The translations under genes were made by a program, and so were the position numbers. This document shows positions 26,205-38,408 of a DNA stretch of 64,000 nucleotides, piece after piece (the first letter of the stretch is position 1; every line of letters starts with the position of its first letter). The stretch lies in contig JAQGEQ010000289.1 in NCBI GenBank assembly GCA_034620365.1, forward strand, positions 372,001-436,000, in the 5' to 3' direction. The stretch is from Pegea sp. RAD2-039. Taxonomy: Eukaryota; Chordata; Thaliacea; Salpida; Salpidae. Below the pieces are notes generated by a model, which did no database searches, was not told the DNA's origin, and was given only the letters and a program-made list of their open reading frames with translations.

Positions 26205-28304
26205 CTGATAAAAAGAAGTTAATTATCAGCTAAATTATACTTGCCAGTTACTCATAACTGATTAATCATTAAGTAATAAAGTTATAAATAAAACTAATAT
26301 TTTAAATCGAAGACATTTAAAAATATATCTAAACTATTTAACAAATATCTAAAAATATAATAAAAAAGAAAAAAATATTCGATTACAAAATTAAACTTTG
26401 AATTTGTTAATGACATCAGCATCATAAGATCTGTGTCATAAGAATGATAAATACAAATTTCAAATGTTTGTTCACTAAAATCAAGTAATCGTTAAAAAGA
26501 AAAAAAGATAAAAGTTACAAAGATAAAAGCTAATTCCAAACTGCTTTCAAAATCAAATTGATTTTTCTTATACATAAATAAAAACTTTAAAAACTTATTA
26601 GGGATTCTCTTGAACACTTTAGATCAATTTAAAATTACATCAGAGTTTTTACATCAAATTTATAAAAAATAAAAGAACTATGATAGATTTCAAATCTCTA
26701 ATGTAAAAGTTGCTCAAATAAATTGATGATAAAAATCTTTGAAAAACATAACTTAAGCAAATATACCTTGTTTACTATTTCATCAGGCAAATGTATCAGT
26801 GTAGACACTAACTTTCATTCTGAAAAAAATTTTGATAAAATTTATTGAAAAACTAGAAAATAGTAAAAACATCTTAATTACTTTTAATAAACAAAAATAG
26901 TTCAAATATTTTTAATCACAAAATGATAATAAAACTAAAGTTAGATAAAAAAAAGTAAATTGCTGAATGAAAAGAATTTTAAATGTAAGTTATTAAAAAT
27001 TCATTTGAAATTTTTAATGGAATAATTTAGGGAAATCAATACAAATAAAAAGTCAAAGTGTCGCCATCATTGTTATAACTTTTAAAATATCCAAAATTGA
27101 AAAAGACACTTATTTCAAAAATATTTAAAAATTAAATAAATACTTTTTATGAATCAGGCAAAAGTTGTATACATTTTCAAAATCTTTTAATTAACATTAA
27201 ACTAGAAATTGATAATAAAATAATTTTTTAAATTTTTAAGTTTATATAAACAAACAAAATGAACAAATTTTATTCACAAAATTCAATAAATCATCAGAAT
27301 TAATTTTTTAAATTGCTCAAAATTTAAATGAAGAAAAGATAATGCACAAAAAAAACTATTCTAATATTTCAAAAAATTTCGATTAAAATATTTTCTATTA
27401 ACAAATTTAGTTTGCTAAAAAATTGCTTGTTGATAATAATTATCGGTTGATAATTAATGATATCCAAACTTTAAAAATATAGTTTATATATATATATATA
27501 AAAGTTATAAAAACATATTTTCTTCTATTGGTACTTTTATTTATTTTTCAATGCATGGCTGCAGATGACAAATTATACAACTAATATAAGCTTCTAGCTA
27601 AAAATGGCTAACAGCAAAAAACAAAGTATAATAAATAGGAGTAAGTTGCAATCTTATCAGTTACAAAATAAAATTTATTTCTAATTAGGAAAGCTTATAT
27701 CAACTATTTAATTTTAATTGTTATAATTCAAAATATTTTCAAATTATTTAATGTTAGTAACTTTACAAGAATTTTTTATTAAATATTTCAGCATTATATC
27801 CAAACGAACCATTAAAAGAAAATTTATCAAAATTTTAAAATAGAGAATTAAATTAAGTATTTATGAAATAAATTATAAAATAGTCAACTAACCAATTTTG
27901 TTGATAGTAATTTTGTAGACAAATCTCTCTATAATAGAGCTTGCATAAGTAGATTACATCAATATACTTTACAATTGCTTAAAATTTTGACCTGGCTATG
28001 CAAGAAACTATTAATTTATATATAAAACACCTACTTTGCTATTACAGGAAATTATCAGCCTATACGAAACTATAAGATCAACTAAGGGTAAGTCCCAGTT
28101 TAGCGAGTACAAACTTTATTTTGAAAATGTTTTGATTTTGAACTGAAATTGTCTGCGAAAACTACGACATTTTTAAACAATTTTTTTTAATATTTAAAAA
28201 TATTTTATTAATTAAAGTAAAACAGCTCATGAAAATTTTTGCTAAGACCATCACGTTTTGAAAATAAATACTTAAATATAGAAAATATCTTATAAATGTA
28301 TAAA
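26205..28304. other. AT-rich desert
   Basis: About 2.1 kb of extremely AT-rich DNA with no coding signal, no TGACGTCA and a (TA)n run near 27486-27500. Confidence 0.6.
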
Positions 28305-28758
28305 TCCACAATTTAGTTGACCTTAAATTCGATGATTTCTTTTCCATTAGTCCTTCCCTCAAGTTATATCAACTCAGAGGACACACATTATACCTTAATA
28401 AGCCCATACCACCTGGTACGTTAATCAGAGCAATTTTTTCTCATGCTGCACAATTAGTACATGGAACCATCTACCATCAGACATTGTCAGGTCGGGATCA
28501 CTCGCGTTGTTCAAGCAGAAGTTGAACCGTTATAATATTGACAACATTGTCATTTCTAAACTATGATTTTTTTCTCTTTTTATATATTATTAACATTCTA
28601 TGTAATTGTTCACTGTTATATACTTTGAGTGATATCAAAATACCATGTGTTACATCTTTTACTTTCTATATTTCTAACTAAATATATATTATTTGTGGGA
28701 ATGTATGTTCTTTTCAGGCACCCTCCTTCACATTTATTGAAATAAATGAATGAATAAA
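28305..28758 (+). mobile_element. 5'-truncated LINE, 3' end
   Basis: Encodes a non-LTR retrotransposon ORF2 C-terminus (CTISTWNHLPSDIVRSGSLA ... LFKQKL, stop near 28566), followed by a 3' UTR ending in AATGAATGAATAAATA repeats. It is the same family as the minus-strand copy at 34.4-36.5 kb. Similarity to that copy begins abruptly near 28305, as expected for 5' truncation by target-primed insertion. Confidence 0.8.
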
Positions 28759-28852
28759 TACTGGCAGTACTTTAATGTCCGAAGATAGAAAAGGAAATGG
28801 AAATGGTAGTATAGAAGTTTATTAAGAAGTGACAGAAAGAAGAATAGCAGGA

Positions 28853-29143
28853 TTGGTCAATATGATGTGAAGACCTTCCCATAAGCTTCCTCGTGACTAG
28901 ACAAGTCAAAGTAAAAAGTATAGGTTAAAGTGGTGAACTTTACACAGAGGTGAATACAATTCCTTGGGACAGTGGCACCCTTTCCTTCCTTACGCTTTCT
29001 CCCTTTTTCACAAAAGATGTTGACGCACTGCTGGAAGACTTCTCCATACTGCTGCAAGTTAAAACAGTTGAGTAGACGAGAATTTTCTAAGTCTTTGTAC
29101 TCTTTTTTGGACTTTTTCTGCAGCCAGATGAGAGTTCGCCACG
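28853..29143 (-). CDS. unrecognised terminal exon or coding relic
   Basis: On the minus strand an acceptor TTATATAG at about 29144 leads into about 95 open codons ending in TGA near 28854. Codon content is coherent and cysteine/lysine-rich (for example WLQKKSKKEYKDLENSRLL and CVNIFCEKGRKRKEGKG), unlike the AT-rich surroundings. No upstream exon could be found. It could be the last exon of a gene with distant exons, or a processed fragment. I do not recognise the family. Confidence 0.4.
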
Positions 29144-29409
29144 CTATATAATTATTATAAGAAACTTTTTAAAGCGTAATTAAAATCAGTATAAATTTTT
29201 CAAAAGCGCTGATTAAGATATTATAAGTCACTGTAAGACTGCAAAGTTTTTAGCTAAGACTTCGTAAAATGCTTCTTAGATGTAAAAAAATGCTGAATTG
29301 TTAGAGATAATTTTGAAAATACTTTGATATGCGATTACTTTATTCACGTATAAAACAATTACTGAAAGCTTATCTTAGTAAATTTTGCATGTCAAAATAA
29401 AATTATTTT

Positions 29410-29860
29410 ATCATAAGTCAGGTGCGGCTGTGGTCTCTGCGTGTCAAAGGTAACTCTAACCATGGGCTGTCTATAAGCTAAATTGTGTCTGTGGCCATAT
29501 ATAGATGCCATTTTCCGCCGTCAACGTTGTAAGACTGCTCAAGGTATATATTGCCTAACATATTGGCTTCGATTATAGCGGAGAGTAGCGTGCATTGACT
29601 CACCCCCACTATTTAGATCCAATGTTCAGTTACCTGACTCAGTGACTTGAGACAGTGACATTGAGGTACAAATTACAAAGTTTTTAGTCGGGGTTCATTC
29701 CCATAGCCCTTGCTTTTCAAACCGCAAGGCAGGGAGCACTATTTATTCATAGTTGGGGAAACACTTTCTATACCTGATTGCTAGTGAGAAGGAATCTTTG
29801 ACGATAATAGGGTTTGAATCCACGCTCAATGGATTAGTAGCTTATTGACTTAAGTCCATC
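29410..29860. repeat. possible tRNA-derived interspersed repeat
   Basis: A sharply bounded, GC-richer block in AT-rich DNA. It has B-box-like segments on both strands (GGGGTTCATTCCC near 29692 on +, GGATTCAAACCC near 29812 on -), as in tRNA-derived SINEs. No target-site duplication was recognised and no second copy is in the window. Confidence 0.35.
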
Positions 29861-30797
29861 TTATGTTATAATCACGTATTTATAAAAGGAAATAAACAAA
29901 CTATTTGGAAGTTTATATGTATGCAGTGATTTACAGTTTAAAAATAATTTTTTTAAATTATATTTAAGGAAGGTTATAAACATTTTAATTCACTATTTAA
30001 TTCTTTGCATTTATTGAAACAAATAAATAATGAGCTCCCTACTATCTGATTTAATAACTTTAGAAATTAAAAAAATGTTTTATGCCTATTGTACTATTTT
30101 TTTCAATCCACTAAAAAACTAAATTTTGTTCGAATTTCTTGATATTTAAAATAAAATTATTACTTGTAAATTTTTAAAAATTACTTGTTAAGCCGATACT
30201 TTTGTCATCAAAGGTACTTTTAGGAAAATAAATAAAATCGTGTTTGTTTTTTATAGTGTAACTATAGTAACAATCACATTTTTTAATAATTGAGTTATTT
30301 GCAATTCTTTTAGAAAACTAATTAATGTGATTATTATTAATGTTGTAATTCAATAAATTTATTTTATAAATGATGAAATGATGGTCAAATAAATTGTTTA
30401 AAACCACGTTCATTTTTATATTAAGTATTAAATTATTTTTCAAACTTACACATCTAAAAAAACTTAAAGGGTTTTTGATTTCTTATATTTCTGAAAAGTG
30501 TGACATATTTAAATTATTATTTTTAAAAATTTGTTTCTTAGATCTCTTTTATTAAGTGTTAAACAATAAAGATATATCAAAATAATTGTAATTGTTAGAG
30601 TATAAAGAAGTATTATTATATTTATATAAAAGTAATTTGATTAATAGTAATTCACAGTTAAAGATTGATTTAAACTGGTTGGTGTATCTTCTTAATCAAT
30701 ACTTTTTGTAACATCTAGTTTTAATGAAATTTTTGGATTTAGCATTCTGCTGTTGTTTGTTAAGAAATACAATTAAAAAAGTAAAACAAAATCAGTT
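29861..30797. other. AT-rich intergenic
   Basis: No gene or recognisable repeat seen before the PGAM5-like frame. Confidence 0.5.
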
Positions 30798-31580
30798 ATG
30801 AGTTCATTTTTAGCAAGTCTCAAACACTTTAGTGGTGTTTGTGTTGCTGTCAACTTGATGAATCATAAATGGATAAACCATCAAACTATTACAGCAAAAT
30901 GTGAAACAGAAGTTTCTGAATGGGACTATAACTGGGATAAATGTGATGAGCTTAGAACTTATAGTAGAAAGTATAACTATTTGTTTTTAATTCGTTCAGG
31001 ACAGCGCAAAATTTGCAAATGTGCAGATAATGACAGACCTCTTACTGATTTAGGCAAACATCAACTGAAGAAGCTATCGAGGCATTTACATTCACTTTAT
31101 GGAAACACTTTTTTAAACCGTGAAATAAAATATGCCACAGGAAGAGCTGAAATGGATACAGTTGATTATTTTCGAAATTTTAACCCCACTAGATTAGCAA
31201 TTCCTCGTTTAGAAGAAATGGTACCAGTTACACCTAATCCAGATACTTTTCCATGGCCAAATACAGTTTCAAATGAAGAAGAGGCTGATGCATTTATAGA
31301 ATACTTATCTAAAAATATGACTAGACAATGTCCTGATTCCTTTGAAAATCGAAATAGGAACCAAAATTTAGATTCGAAAATGATTTTTCTTGTCTTACCA
31401 GCTAATTTGATTCGTTACATAGTCTGTAAGCTTATGCAATGGCCAACATCTGCGTGGTCCAGGTTTAGTATCCCTCATGCAAGCTTTACAAAATTAAAAA
31501 TTGCTGAAAAAGGTAATGTTCAATTTTATGGATTGGGGGATGTTGGTCATCTTGATAAGGAGGAAATCACTTTCGAATAA
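30798..31580 (+). CDS. Intronless PGAM5-like protein lacking catalytic histidines
   Basis: A single uninterrupted frame of 260 residues. The family's WDxNWD multimerisation motif is at 42-47 (WDYNWD). The phosphoglycerate-mutase fold is recognisable: FLIR at 63-66, PLTDLGKHQ, GRAEMDT near 116, and ANLIRYIVC at 202-210, as in PGAM5. In active PGAM5 the FLIRHSQ and CHANVIRYIVC segments carry the phosphorylated and second histidine; here they read FLIRSGQ (Ser67) and LPANLIRYIVC (Pro201). The enzyme is therefore predicted inactive as a phosphatase. PGAM5 is a mitochondrial Ser/Thr/His phosphatase; the N-terminus here is only weakly hydrophobic (10-22), so membrane anchoring is unsure. The lack of introns amid intron-rich neighbours suggests a retrocopy, but the frame has no stop or frameshift and may be a maintained pseudoenzyme. 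Confidence 0.85.
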   Translation: MSSFLASLKHFSGVCVAVNLMNHKWINHQTITAKCETEVSEWDYNWDKCDELRTYSRKYNYLFLIRSGQRKICKCADNDRPLTDLGKHQLKKLSRHLHSLYGNTFLNREIKYATGRAEMDTVDYFRNFNPTRLAIPRLEEMVPVTPNPDTFPWPNTVSNEEEADAFIEYLSKNMTRQCPDSFENRNRNQNLDSKMIFLVLPANLIRYIVCKLMQWPTSAWSRFSIPHASFTKLKIAEKGNVQFYGLGDVGHLDKEEITFE

Positions 31581-33541
31581 AGTCTTTAATTTACTTATTT
31601 CATTAAGTTGTTGATAACTTACATCTAAAATATAACGCAATTAGAATGGAATATTTAAATCAGTATTTTATTTGCATATTTTTTTTAAATTAAAAAGCTG
31701 TTTGATAAATTTGGATAATAAAAGCAAAATATTAATGTTTAAAACACTTTTGTAAGCAACGAACCGAATTAAAGCTGTTTTTGTAAACTCATGCAAATGT
31801 GGTTTTTCAATTATATGTAATACAAAATGCTTTTAATTTTACAATTATTCTTTATACATTTGGAGTAAAAAACTTTCTCAATCTTATAATTGATTTAAAT
31901 TTTACAAATGTCTGATATAATTTTAGTAGTTTTAACATTATGTTTAAACAACCAAAAATACATCAAATACTAAGTCATAAAAGTTACAACCAAAATCGAT
32001 AGTAAAATGATTTAGTTGGATTTCAATTTATTTCTTTAACGAAATGAATAAAGTCAGAAGAAGTAAATCTTTTTAGATATCTTTTAGATTTTTTACAAAT
32101 ATAAAAAGTCAGTTTTACTTAAATAAATTGACAGTATCATACATTCATATTACAGTTTGATACAATTATTTTGCTTTTAAAAAGTTTTAAGTTAACTTAA
32201 TTTAACAGTTTTACACTAAGAGAGAATTCCGAGTAATTATAAATATGCTCTTTTTCTGATAATGCAATTCATTCTGACAATTCAAGTAAATGCATTTACA
32301 TATGAAAAATATTTTGTATACCTAAATATAGGCAAAGTAAGGTCTATCTGGTCAAAATAAAAGGATTACCTTATTTAGAATGTCATTTTAATCTTGTTAT
32401 AGCTTTCACAATTTAAGTTTTATTAAATAAATTACTACAAATAAGTAAACATTAAGTTTCACAGTAAATAATGTTTGATAATTAATTTCCAATTGAAAAA
32501 TATTAAAAACAGAATATAAACGCATAATCATAAAAAAAATAAAGTATTTTCAAATTAATTGAAATGATAGAAAACAATAATTGGTTAAAATATAAGGTGA
32601 ACGCTATTTGTAAAATCATTTGAACTTAATGAAAATGAATAATTTTAGAATTAAATCAATAACTGAATTCGATTTTCTCAACTCTCATATGTCTTCTGTA
32701 GCTTTATTTCATTGTACATCATAAGATCATTATCTCATTTTTACCTACTTTGTTAAGATGACAAATCTGTTCAACAGACATCAGTATCGCTTTTAACCTC
32801 TATTAAAGATAAACCAGCTTTTAATCGTCCACGAATGTTATTTAAGTGTATGTTGACAGTACCAAGGATTTTTAACAGGATTTTTATCTTTACAGTTTCG
32901 CACTTAAGCTAATTAATCATTCTTCTATTTACTACAAAACTTCTTGAAAACTTTTATTTCCACCTGATTACCTCACACTTATTTAACACAAGTAATTTCA
33001 TAAAAGTCTCGACCTCTTTGAAGTTTTTAAGCCCAGATAAAAGTTCACAAAACTAGAAGAAACAACTGAAGAAAAAAACATTTTGTTCATAAGTTCACAA
33101 CTCAATCATCTTATGATAATTTCAAATGTTGGTGATAGTTTATTAATAATTAATGAGAAGAAGAAAAGTTATTAGCCAGATTGTCACCAATCAATTTGGA
33201 GTTTGCTGATTATGCAACTAGAACAAGATTTACTTCAAGACTTTATTTTCAACTTTATTTGATCTTTTGAAATTCCTTAAAAATTTTTTTTAGATTAGCT
33301 CTGATTATAAATCTATTTTTCCTATTAACTAAATTTAGTCTTCAACTGTAATAACTTCCCCTTCTTCATCGTGACGTCATCAATCATTATGGCGTAACCA
33401 GGCAGCGAAACTTCTCACTAATTACCCGGATGTAGCTTCAGTGCGTCTCTACATTTAGGCCCAAAACGGATTTACAACTTTGGTCTTCGGCCAATTATAG
33501 GTTCAAACAAATTCGCTACTTCTGGTCCTTCTACTTGGTTA
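31581..33541. other. AT-rich intergenic
   Basis: No gene supported. Composition rises in GC from about 33360 (a TGACGTCA at 33371) towards the minus-strand gene ending at 33542. Confidence 0.5.
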
Positions 33542-34129
33542 CTATGGCAACTGTTGACATCGCGCTTTTACAAGGTCTGCTGCAGTCGGTAAGTCTATAA
33601 TTTCTGCCATCGTGATTGGTTTAAAGCGTTTATGACGTAGAAGAAAGTAAGTGAATGACGTAATAAAGCAAATGATAACAATTCCTAGCATTTGAACAAG
33701 ATGACAGTCACGTGACGCGTCGCGACAGATGACGTAGATGAGTGCGGACATAAAAAGAGCGAGAAACAAAGCTACTTGCTTGATTTGCATCCGATGTTGC
33801 TTTCTAACTAATGCTGCTGTATATCGCGCTTGTGACGTCACACTGCGTGGTGCTTCCATAGAAGTGGTGGATAGTGACGTATCTATGACATCACACAAAG
33901 GAATCGACTTCTGCGTTGATGTCATCTCAACTTCCGTCACTTTCTATGTAAAATAATGCAATGACGTCATCAAATCTTACACGATGACGTCACAAACCTT
34001 TGGCGTGGACGGTAGTGATTTGCAGCAACTGAAGATCGCACTTTGAGATGAACATCGTGTCGTTGTGACGTCATCACCACAGCAACACTTGGCAGTGACG
34101 TCACCACTACCACAACATTTAGTTGGCAT
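33542..34129 (-). CDS. Cys-rich, two-TM small membrane protein, unknown family
   Basis: Two exons: 34129-33998 (44 codons from ATG, ending phase 0 at AAG|GTTTGT) and 33943-33542 (acceptor ACATAG, stop TAG), 177 residues. Exon 1 is cysteine-rich (MPTKCCG, KCCCGDD, FSCCKS), a pattern compatible with palmitoylation or metal binding. Exon 2 has two hydrophobic helices, VALFLALFMSALIYVI and MLGIVIICFITSFTYFLL, separated by a short loop, then a basic segment LLRHKRFK. TGACGTCA sequences inside the exons are read as DVT. I do not recognise the family. The frame and phase agree, but without homology the model is moderate; extra exons on either side are possible. Confidence 0.5.
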
Positions 34130-34329
34130 CTTTGTCTGCTTCTCATATCACAGCGTGTTGTTTCTTATATGTGTCGTGACGTCATCACTTTTTTCTCAAA
34201 CTCGCTTTTTTGTCCATCACAGTTACTTGCAAAATCATTGGAGCGGAACGACCACTAACCACTAAAGTTTGAAATTAAAAAAAGTTTAAGAGTCATTTTT
34301 TATAAATCCTTGATGTTATGCTTAATTAT

Positions 34330-34412
34330 ACTTAAAAGATGTTTTTTGTGAGAATGTGTGTTAGCTCTTTTCAGGCACCCTTCTTCGCATCTATTGAAAT
34401 AAATAAATAAGT
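34330..34412 (+). mobile_element. LINE 3'-end module in opposite orientation
   Basis: The segment CTTTTCAGGCACCCTTCTTC followed by ATTGAAATAAATAAATAAG is a plus-strand match to the tail of the LINE copy at 28.7 kb (CTTTTCAGGCACCCTCCTTC then AAATGAATGAATAAATA). It abuts the minus-strand LINE body that starts at about 34420. Confidence 0.7.
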
Positions 34413-34419
34413 ATAATCA

Positions 34420-36480
34420 AGGATAGATAGAAAAATATGAGTTAGAAATACAGAAAGCAAAAGATGCAACAACTAACAATGTAACACATGGTATTTCAGT
34501 TGTCCTCAAAGCATATAACAGTGAACAATTACAGAGAATGTTAATAATATAAAAAAGGAAAAATCATAGTTTAGAAATGGCAATATTATAACTTCTGCTT
34601 GAACAACGCGAGTGACTTCGACATGGCAATGTCTGATGGCAGCTGGTTCCATGTACTAATTGTACGGTACGAGAAAAATTTGCTATGACCAATGTACTAG
34701 GTGATAGAGGCTTATTAAGATGTAATGTGTGTCGTCTGAGCTGATATAACTTGAGGGAAGGACTAATAGAAAAGAAATCATCAAACTGAATGTCAATTAA
34801 ATTGTAGATAATTTAAAAAATAAGAATTAAGTCGTATTTAATCCGTCGAATTTCCAAAGTATCTAAATTGAAGAAACTGAGACGATTATGATGATTTATA
34901 ATTATCATATTTAATATTAAGTTTCCTGCATACTAATCTTGTAAATGTTGTCTGAATAGATTCGATTTTTTGATATCACTAACTTGATATGGCATCCATG
35001 TACTGACATTGTATTCAAGAATTGGACTTACGTACAATTTGAAGGGATTAAAAAGAAGCATGGATCCTTAAAATTAAAGGTCTTTATACTAAGGTAGACA
35101 AGATTTACAGATTTTCCAAAGATTTTGGAAACATAATTGCGCCATTTAAAGTCAGATGATAGAGTAATGCAAAGGTCTAGGACCGAAGATACTCGTTGAA
35201 TAATAAATCTATTGATGGAATATTGGTTCAAGCAATTTACAGCTGGTTTACGAGAAAAAGTTATAAGTTCAGACTTTGTGGGCTGGATTCTGAGCTGCCA
35301 ATTCGTAGACCAGTTTTCTACAGTGTGTAGTGCAGTTTGAAGTTTTGAAAGATTACAAGATAATAGCTTGATATCATCTGCATATACAAACACACTGACA
35401 TCATCTACTGCTACTAATCTTCTGATGAGGTCTTTGATGAAAATTAAAAAGAGAAGGGGACCCAGAACAGAACCCTGAGGAACACCACTAGTGATTTGAC
35501 TAGGAGTAGATAAAGATCTTTCTACAAGAGTTTGTTGGATTCTACCTGATAAGTAATCTTCAATCCACTGTAAGATAAAGATGTTGATTTTTAAGCAAGG
35601 GAGGTATTTGAGATCTCGCCTTAAGCTTGTGATTTATGAAACCAAAAAATATTTTCTTGCTAGGTGAAGATAAAACTGCACTTTCTCTTCCTAAATAGAA
35701 ATTAGAAATAGATTTCTTGTAAACTATTCAAAGAATTTTGCACAGAGATTTGATGGAAGGGTCTGCTTTAATTTGCTTGATTTTTTAAATGTTGTAAATT
35801 ACTCAAATATTTGAATGAATCAAATTAGCGTTTTAACGTTCATGAAAAAGTTTGAATTCAATCATGTTGTAATTGTTAAAACTAGAGGTTACTTTCGATC
35901 AACACATATCAAGTTATCAGGTTTTGATGTGATAAGAAGATCCAAAGTATTACCACTAACTTGGCTAGGAAAAGTAACACTCTGAGATAGATTATTGGCA
36001 TTGAGGAAGTTTACAAAGGCATGACTTAGAGTAGCTTATAGGATTGTTGCTATCCAATGATTTTCTCATAAATGTTGAATTTGGGTTATTCCAATCAATT
36101 TTATTAAAATTTAAATCCTCAAAAATATATAACTCAGGACACACAACATTCTTCAAAATGATCAATAAGGCCTTAATAGTAACCTCATCATTAATTTTAC
36201 TGGGTAGCTAGATAAAAAGCGAAAAAATTTGAGCTTCCAGTAATGAAAATTGAAAGCGATAATCCCTAATCTGAATTTTATGGGTCATTATAAGTCCTGA
36301 GAGATCAAAAGAGCTTTCAATCTGAAAACTTTGTTGATAACCGACTGCGTGTTGAAGAACATACCTGATGTAAAAGAAGAATTGTCTTTTAGACGCTTGT
36401 GAGATTTGGTGATAAGCTTCAGTGAATTGATATATTTAGTTGAAAGAATTATATTCTCAATTATGTGCGGAGAGAAACTG
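34420..36480 (-). mobile_element. Decayed LINE (endonuclease and reverse transcriptase)
   Basis: A minus-strand non-LTR retrotransposon. From high to low coordinates: endonuclease-like remnants (NTQSVINKVFRLK near 36330; EDLNFNKIDWNNP near 36090), then reverse transcriptase with SGVPQGSVLGPLLFLIFI (about 35450), VYADDIKLL (about 35380) and the C-terminal STWNQLPSDIAMSKS (about 34650). Stops and frameshifts break the frame, and the span is short for EN plus RT, so it is internally deleted. The clade looks CR1/L2/Jockey-like; I cannot choose. Confidence 0.8.
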
Positions 36481-36489
36481 AAAAAATTT

Positions 36490-37537
36490 AGATGTGGTTA
36501 TTTACTACTTCTGTTTTTTCAAAAAAAACCTTGACAATTCTCAAACCCAAGGTGAACCTCAAACTTTACATTGAAATCAGTTCCTTCTGATTTCGATTAT
36601 ATGCCTCTTTTAGAAGACGCTTATTTTCTTCGAAACCTTCATTTACGTTTATGATAAATAAATAAAAAACAAAAAAAAATGTCGCCGCTAAGTGGCAGTA
36701 GAGATTACTTGTTTAATATCGTTGTTTATTTATCTTAAATTTTATATCTTTTAAATCAACGATGTTTGAAACAACTTCTATCTACTAAGTGACGTCACAA
36801 ATCTTTCGAAGACATTCTCTTCTATAAACTGATCAGGATGCATCCATTGATGTGTGGTGACGTCATCAATAGTTAATTACACAAACACAAAATGACAAAC
36901 AAATTGGTATTACAGCTAATCAAAGTTTAAATTTAGTAACTTGTATCATTCAAGTAATTGGGTAAATGACATCATTCTTCTGACGTCATCAAGTATCTTG
37001 AAACTTACTGATTAGAGATATGAAATTTGTCAGATTTCACTTTTCGGTGTTTTATTTGAAAAAATGGATTTTCAAACTTTTATATCCAACAAAATTCCAA
37101 GATTCAATTGACTGAGAATCGCGTTTTATGACGTCAAGAACGCGCGAAAAAGAGAAAAAGCTGAAGATAAGCGCGATGTCTTCTCGTTTATTATCTTCTT
37201 TGCTCTCTCTTATCAATTACATCAACTAGAATATGAAGAAATCAGTTTTTATGCTTTTCTCGCCATTTCTTTGATTTTTATTTTTACTTCAGTCGATCAT
37301 TAACTTTTATGAAAGTTTTTTTTCATTTTCAGAAAATCGTTTTTTTTTTATTGGCGGAATTTTTCAAACTTAAAGAAATCTTTTTTTAACTTGATTCAGA
37401 AAATTGTTTTTTTTTTGTTATGTAAACACTGAAAATCGCTGCTCATGAACAAATCTCAATGAAGCATAGGAAGTTGCAGATGTAATTAAAACTTATTCTT
37501 TCAAAGTTCTAATCTTTAATCTGATCTTTCGCTCTAG
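36490..37537. other. intergenic, upstream of the four-TM gene
   Basis: TGACGTCA palindromes lie near 36790, 36860 and 36980. A short ATG frame at about 37128 could be a 5' exon, but I could not join it in frame to the gene at 37538. T-runs at 37320-37420. Confidence 0.45.
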
Positions 37538-38408
37538 ATGCGGAATCGGGCAGCTACTAGCCGCTCTTCCGACTTTTGTTCTTGGATTAATCAATCTAAT
37601 TACAAATACAACAGCCACTGACCCTCAATCAGCAGGTTTACTGGCCACACCAGTATGGGCCGCACTTCTGGTAAACTGTTTGCTACTTTGTCACGGTTCA
37701 TTGCACATGAGCTTATGTGCAGCGAAGCATGACGACTGTTTTTGTTGTCAGATGTCAATTTGTGGAAGTGTTGGGACTTTCATTAGAAAAACATCGAAAA
37801 GATGTTGCCCAGTTTCAACACAAATTCAAACCTTCGCGCTCGGCTCGCTTGTCACCGGACTACTGACCATCGCGACGATGACGTCATCAATCATCAGCCT
37901 CTGTCAGCTATCGTATAATGAAGGAGCAGCATCTGTAGAGCTGAACTTTTCGGTAATTTTGTGGATCTAAGAGCAATTTTCAAAACAATAAATTTCGTTC
38001 CAGATCACTGCACATGGCAACCGAATAAGAAATTTTACAGAAACATACCAAATCGAAGAAGTCGAGTTACAACGACGAAAAGCGTGTGATATCGCGATAC
38101 TCATCATCAACTTCATCGCAATTTTTCTTTGTCAACTCGCGATTTTCTTCTCGTGGTCAGCTATTCACGGGAAATCCCCAGATATGAGTCCAGCTGCTGA
38201 CGTCACGATCGCGACTGTTTCGTCAAACAACATTCACCCCAACATTTCCGTCGCTGAATACTTTGAAGACTTTGACGGTAGCCATGGTTACGTACGTAAT
38301 GGTTGTGACGTCATCAACCACTCGATATACGATCGTGACGTCATTGACAAATCTGTTTATGACGATTTTCCTGACTTCGACCAGTTCCGTGATAATATCG
38401 AGCGTTGA
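37538..38408 (+). CDS. Four-TM membrane protein, partial (first exon unresolved)
   Basis: Two exons read cleanly: 37538-37952 (acceptor GCTCTAG, donor TCG|GTAATT) and 38004-38408 (acceptor TTCCAG, stop TGA). The translation has four hydrophobic helices: LLAALPTFVLGLINLI, PVWAALLVNCLLLC, LGSLVTGLLTIATM, and IAILIINFIAIFLCQLAIFF. A Cys-rich loop (CFCCQMSICGS) lies between TM2 and TM3, and TM4 is preceded by a glycosylation-type NFT. The C-terminal tail is acidic and Tyr-rich (AEYFEDFDGS, DKSVYDDFPDFD), with NPxY-free tyrosines. Topology is compatible with MS4A, TMEM or other tetraspan families; no CCG motif of true tetraspanins is seen. The starting Met must lie in an upstream exon. Three tail TGACGTCA sites are coding (ADVT, CDVI, RDVI). 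Confidence 0.6.
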
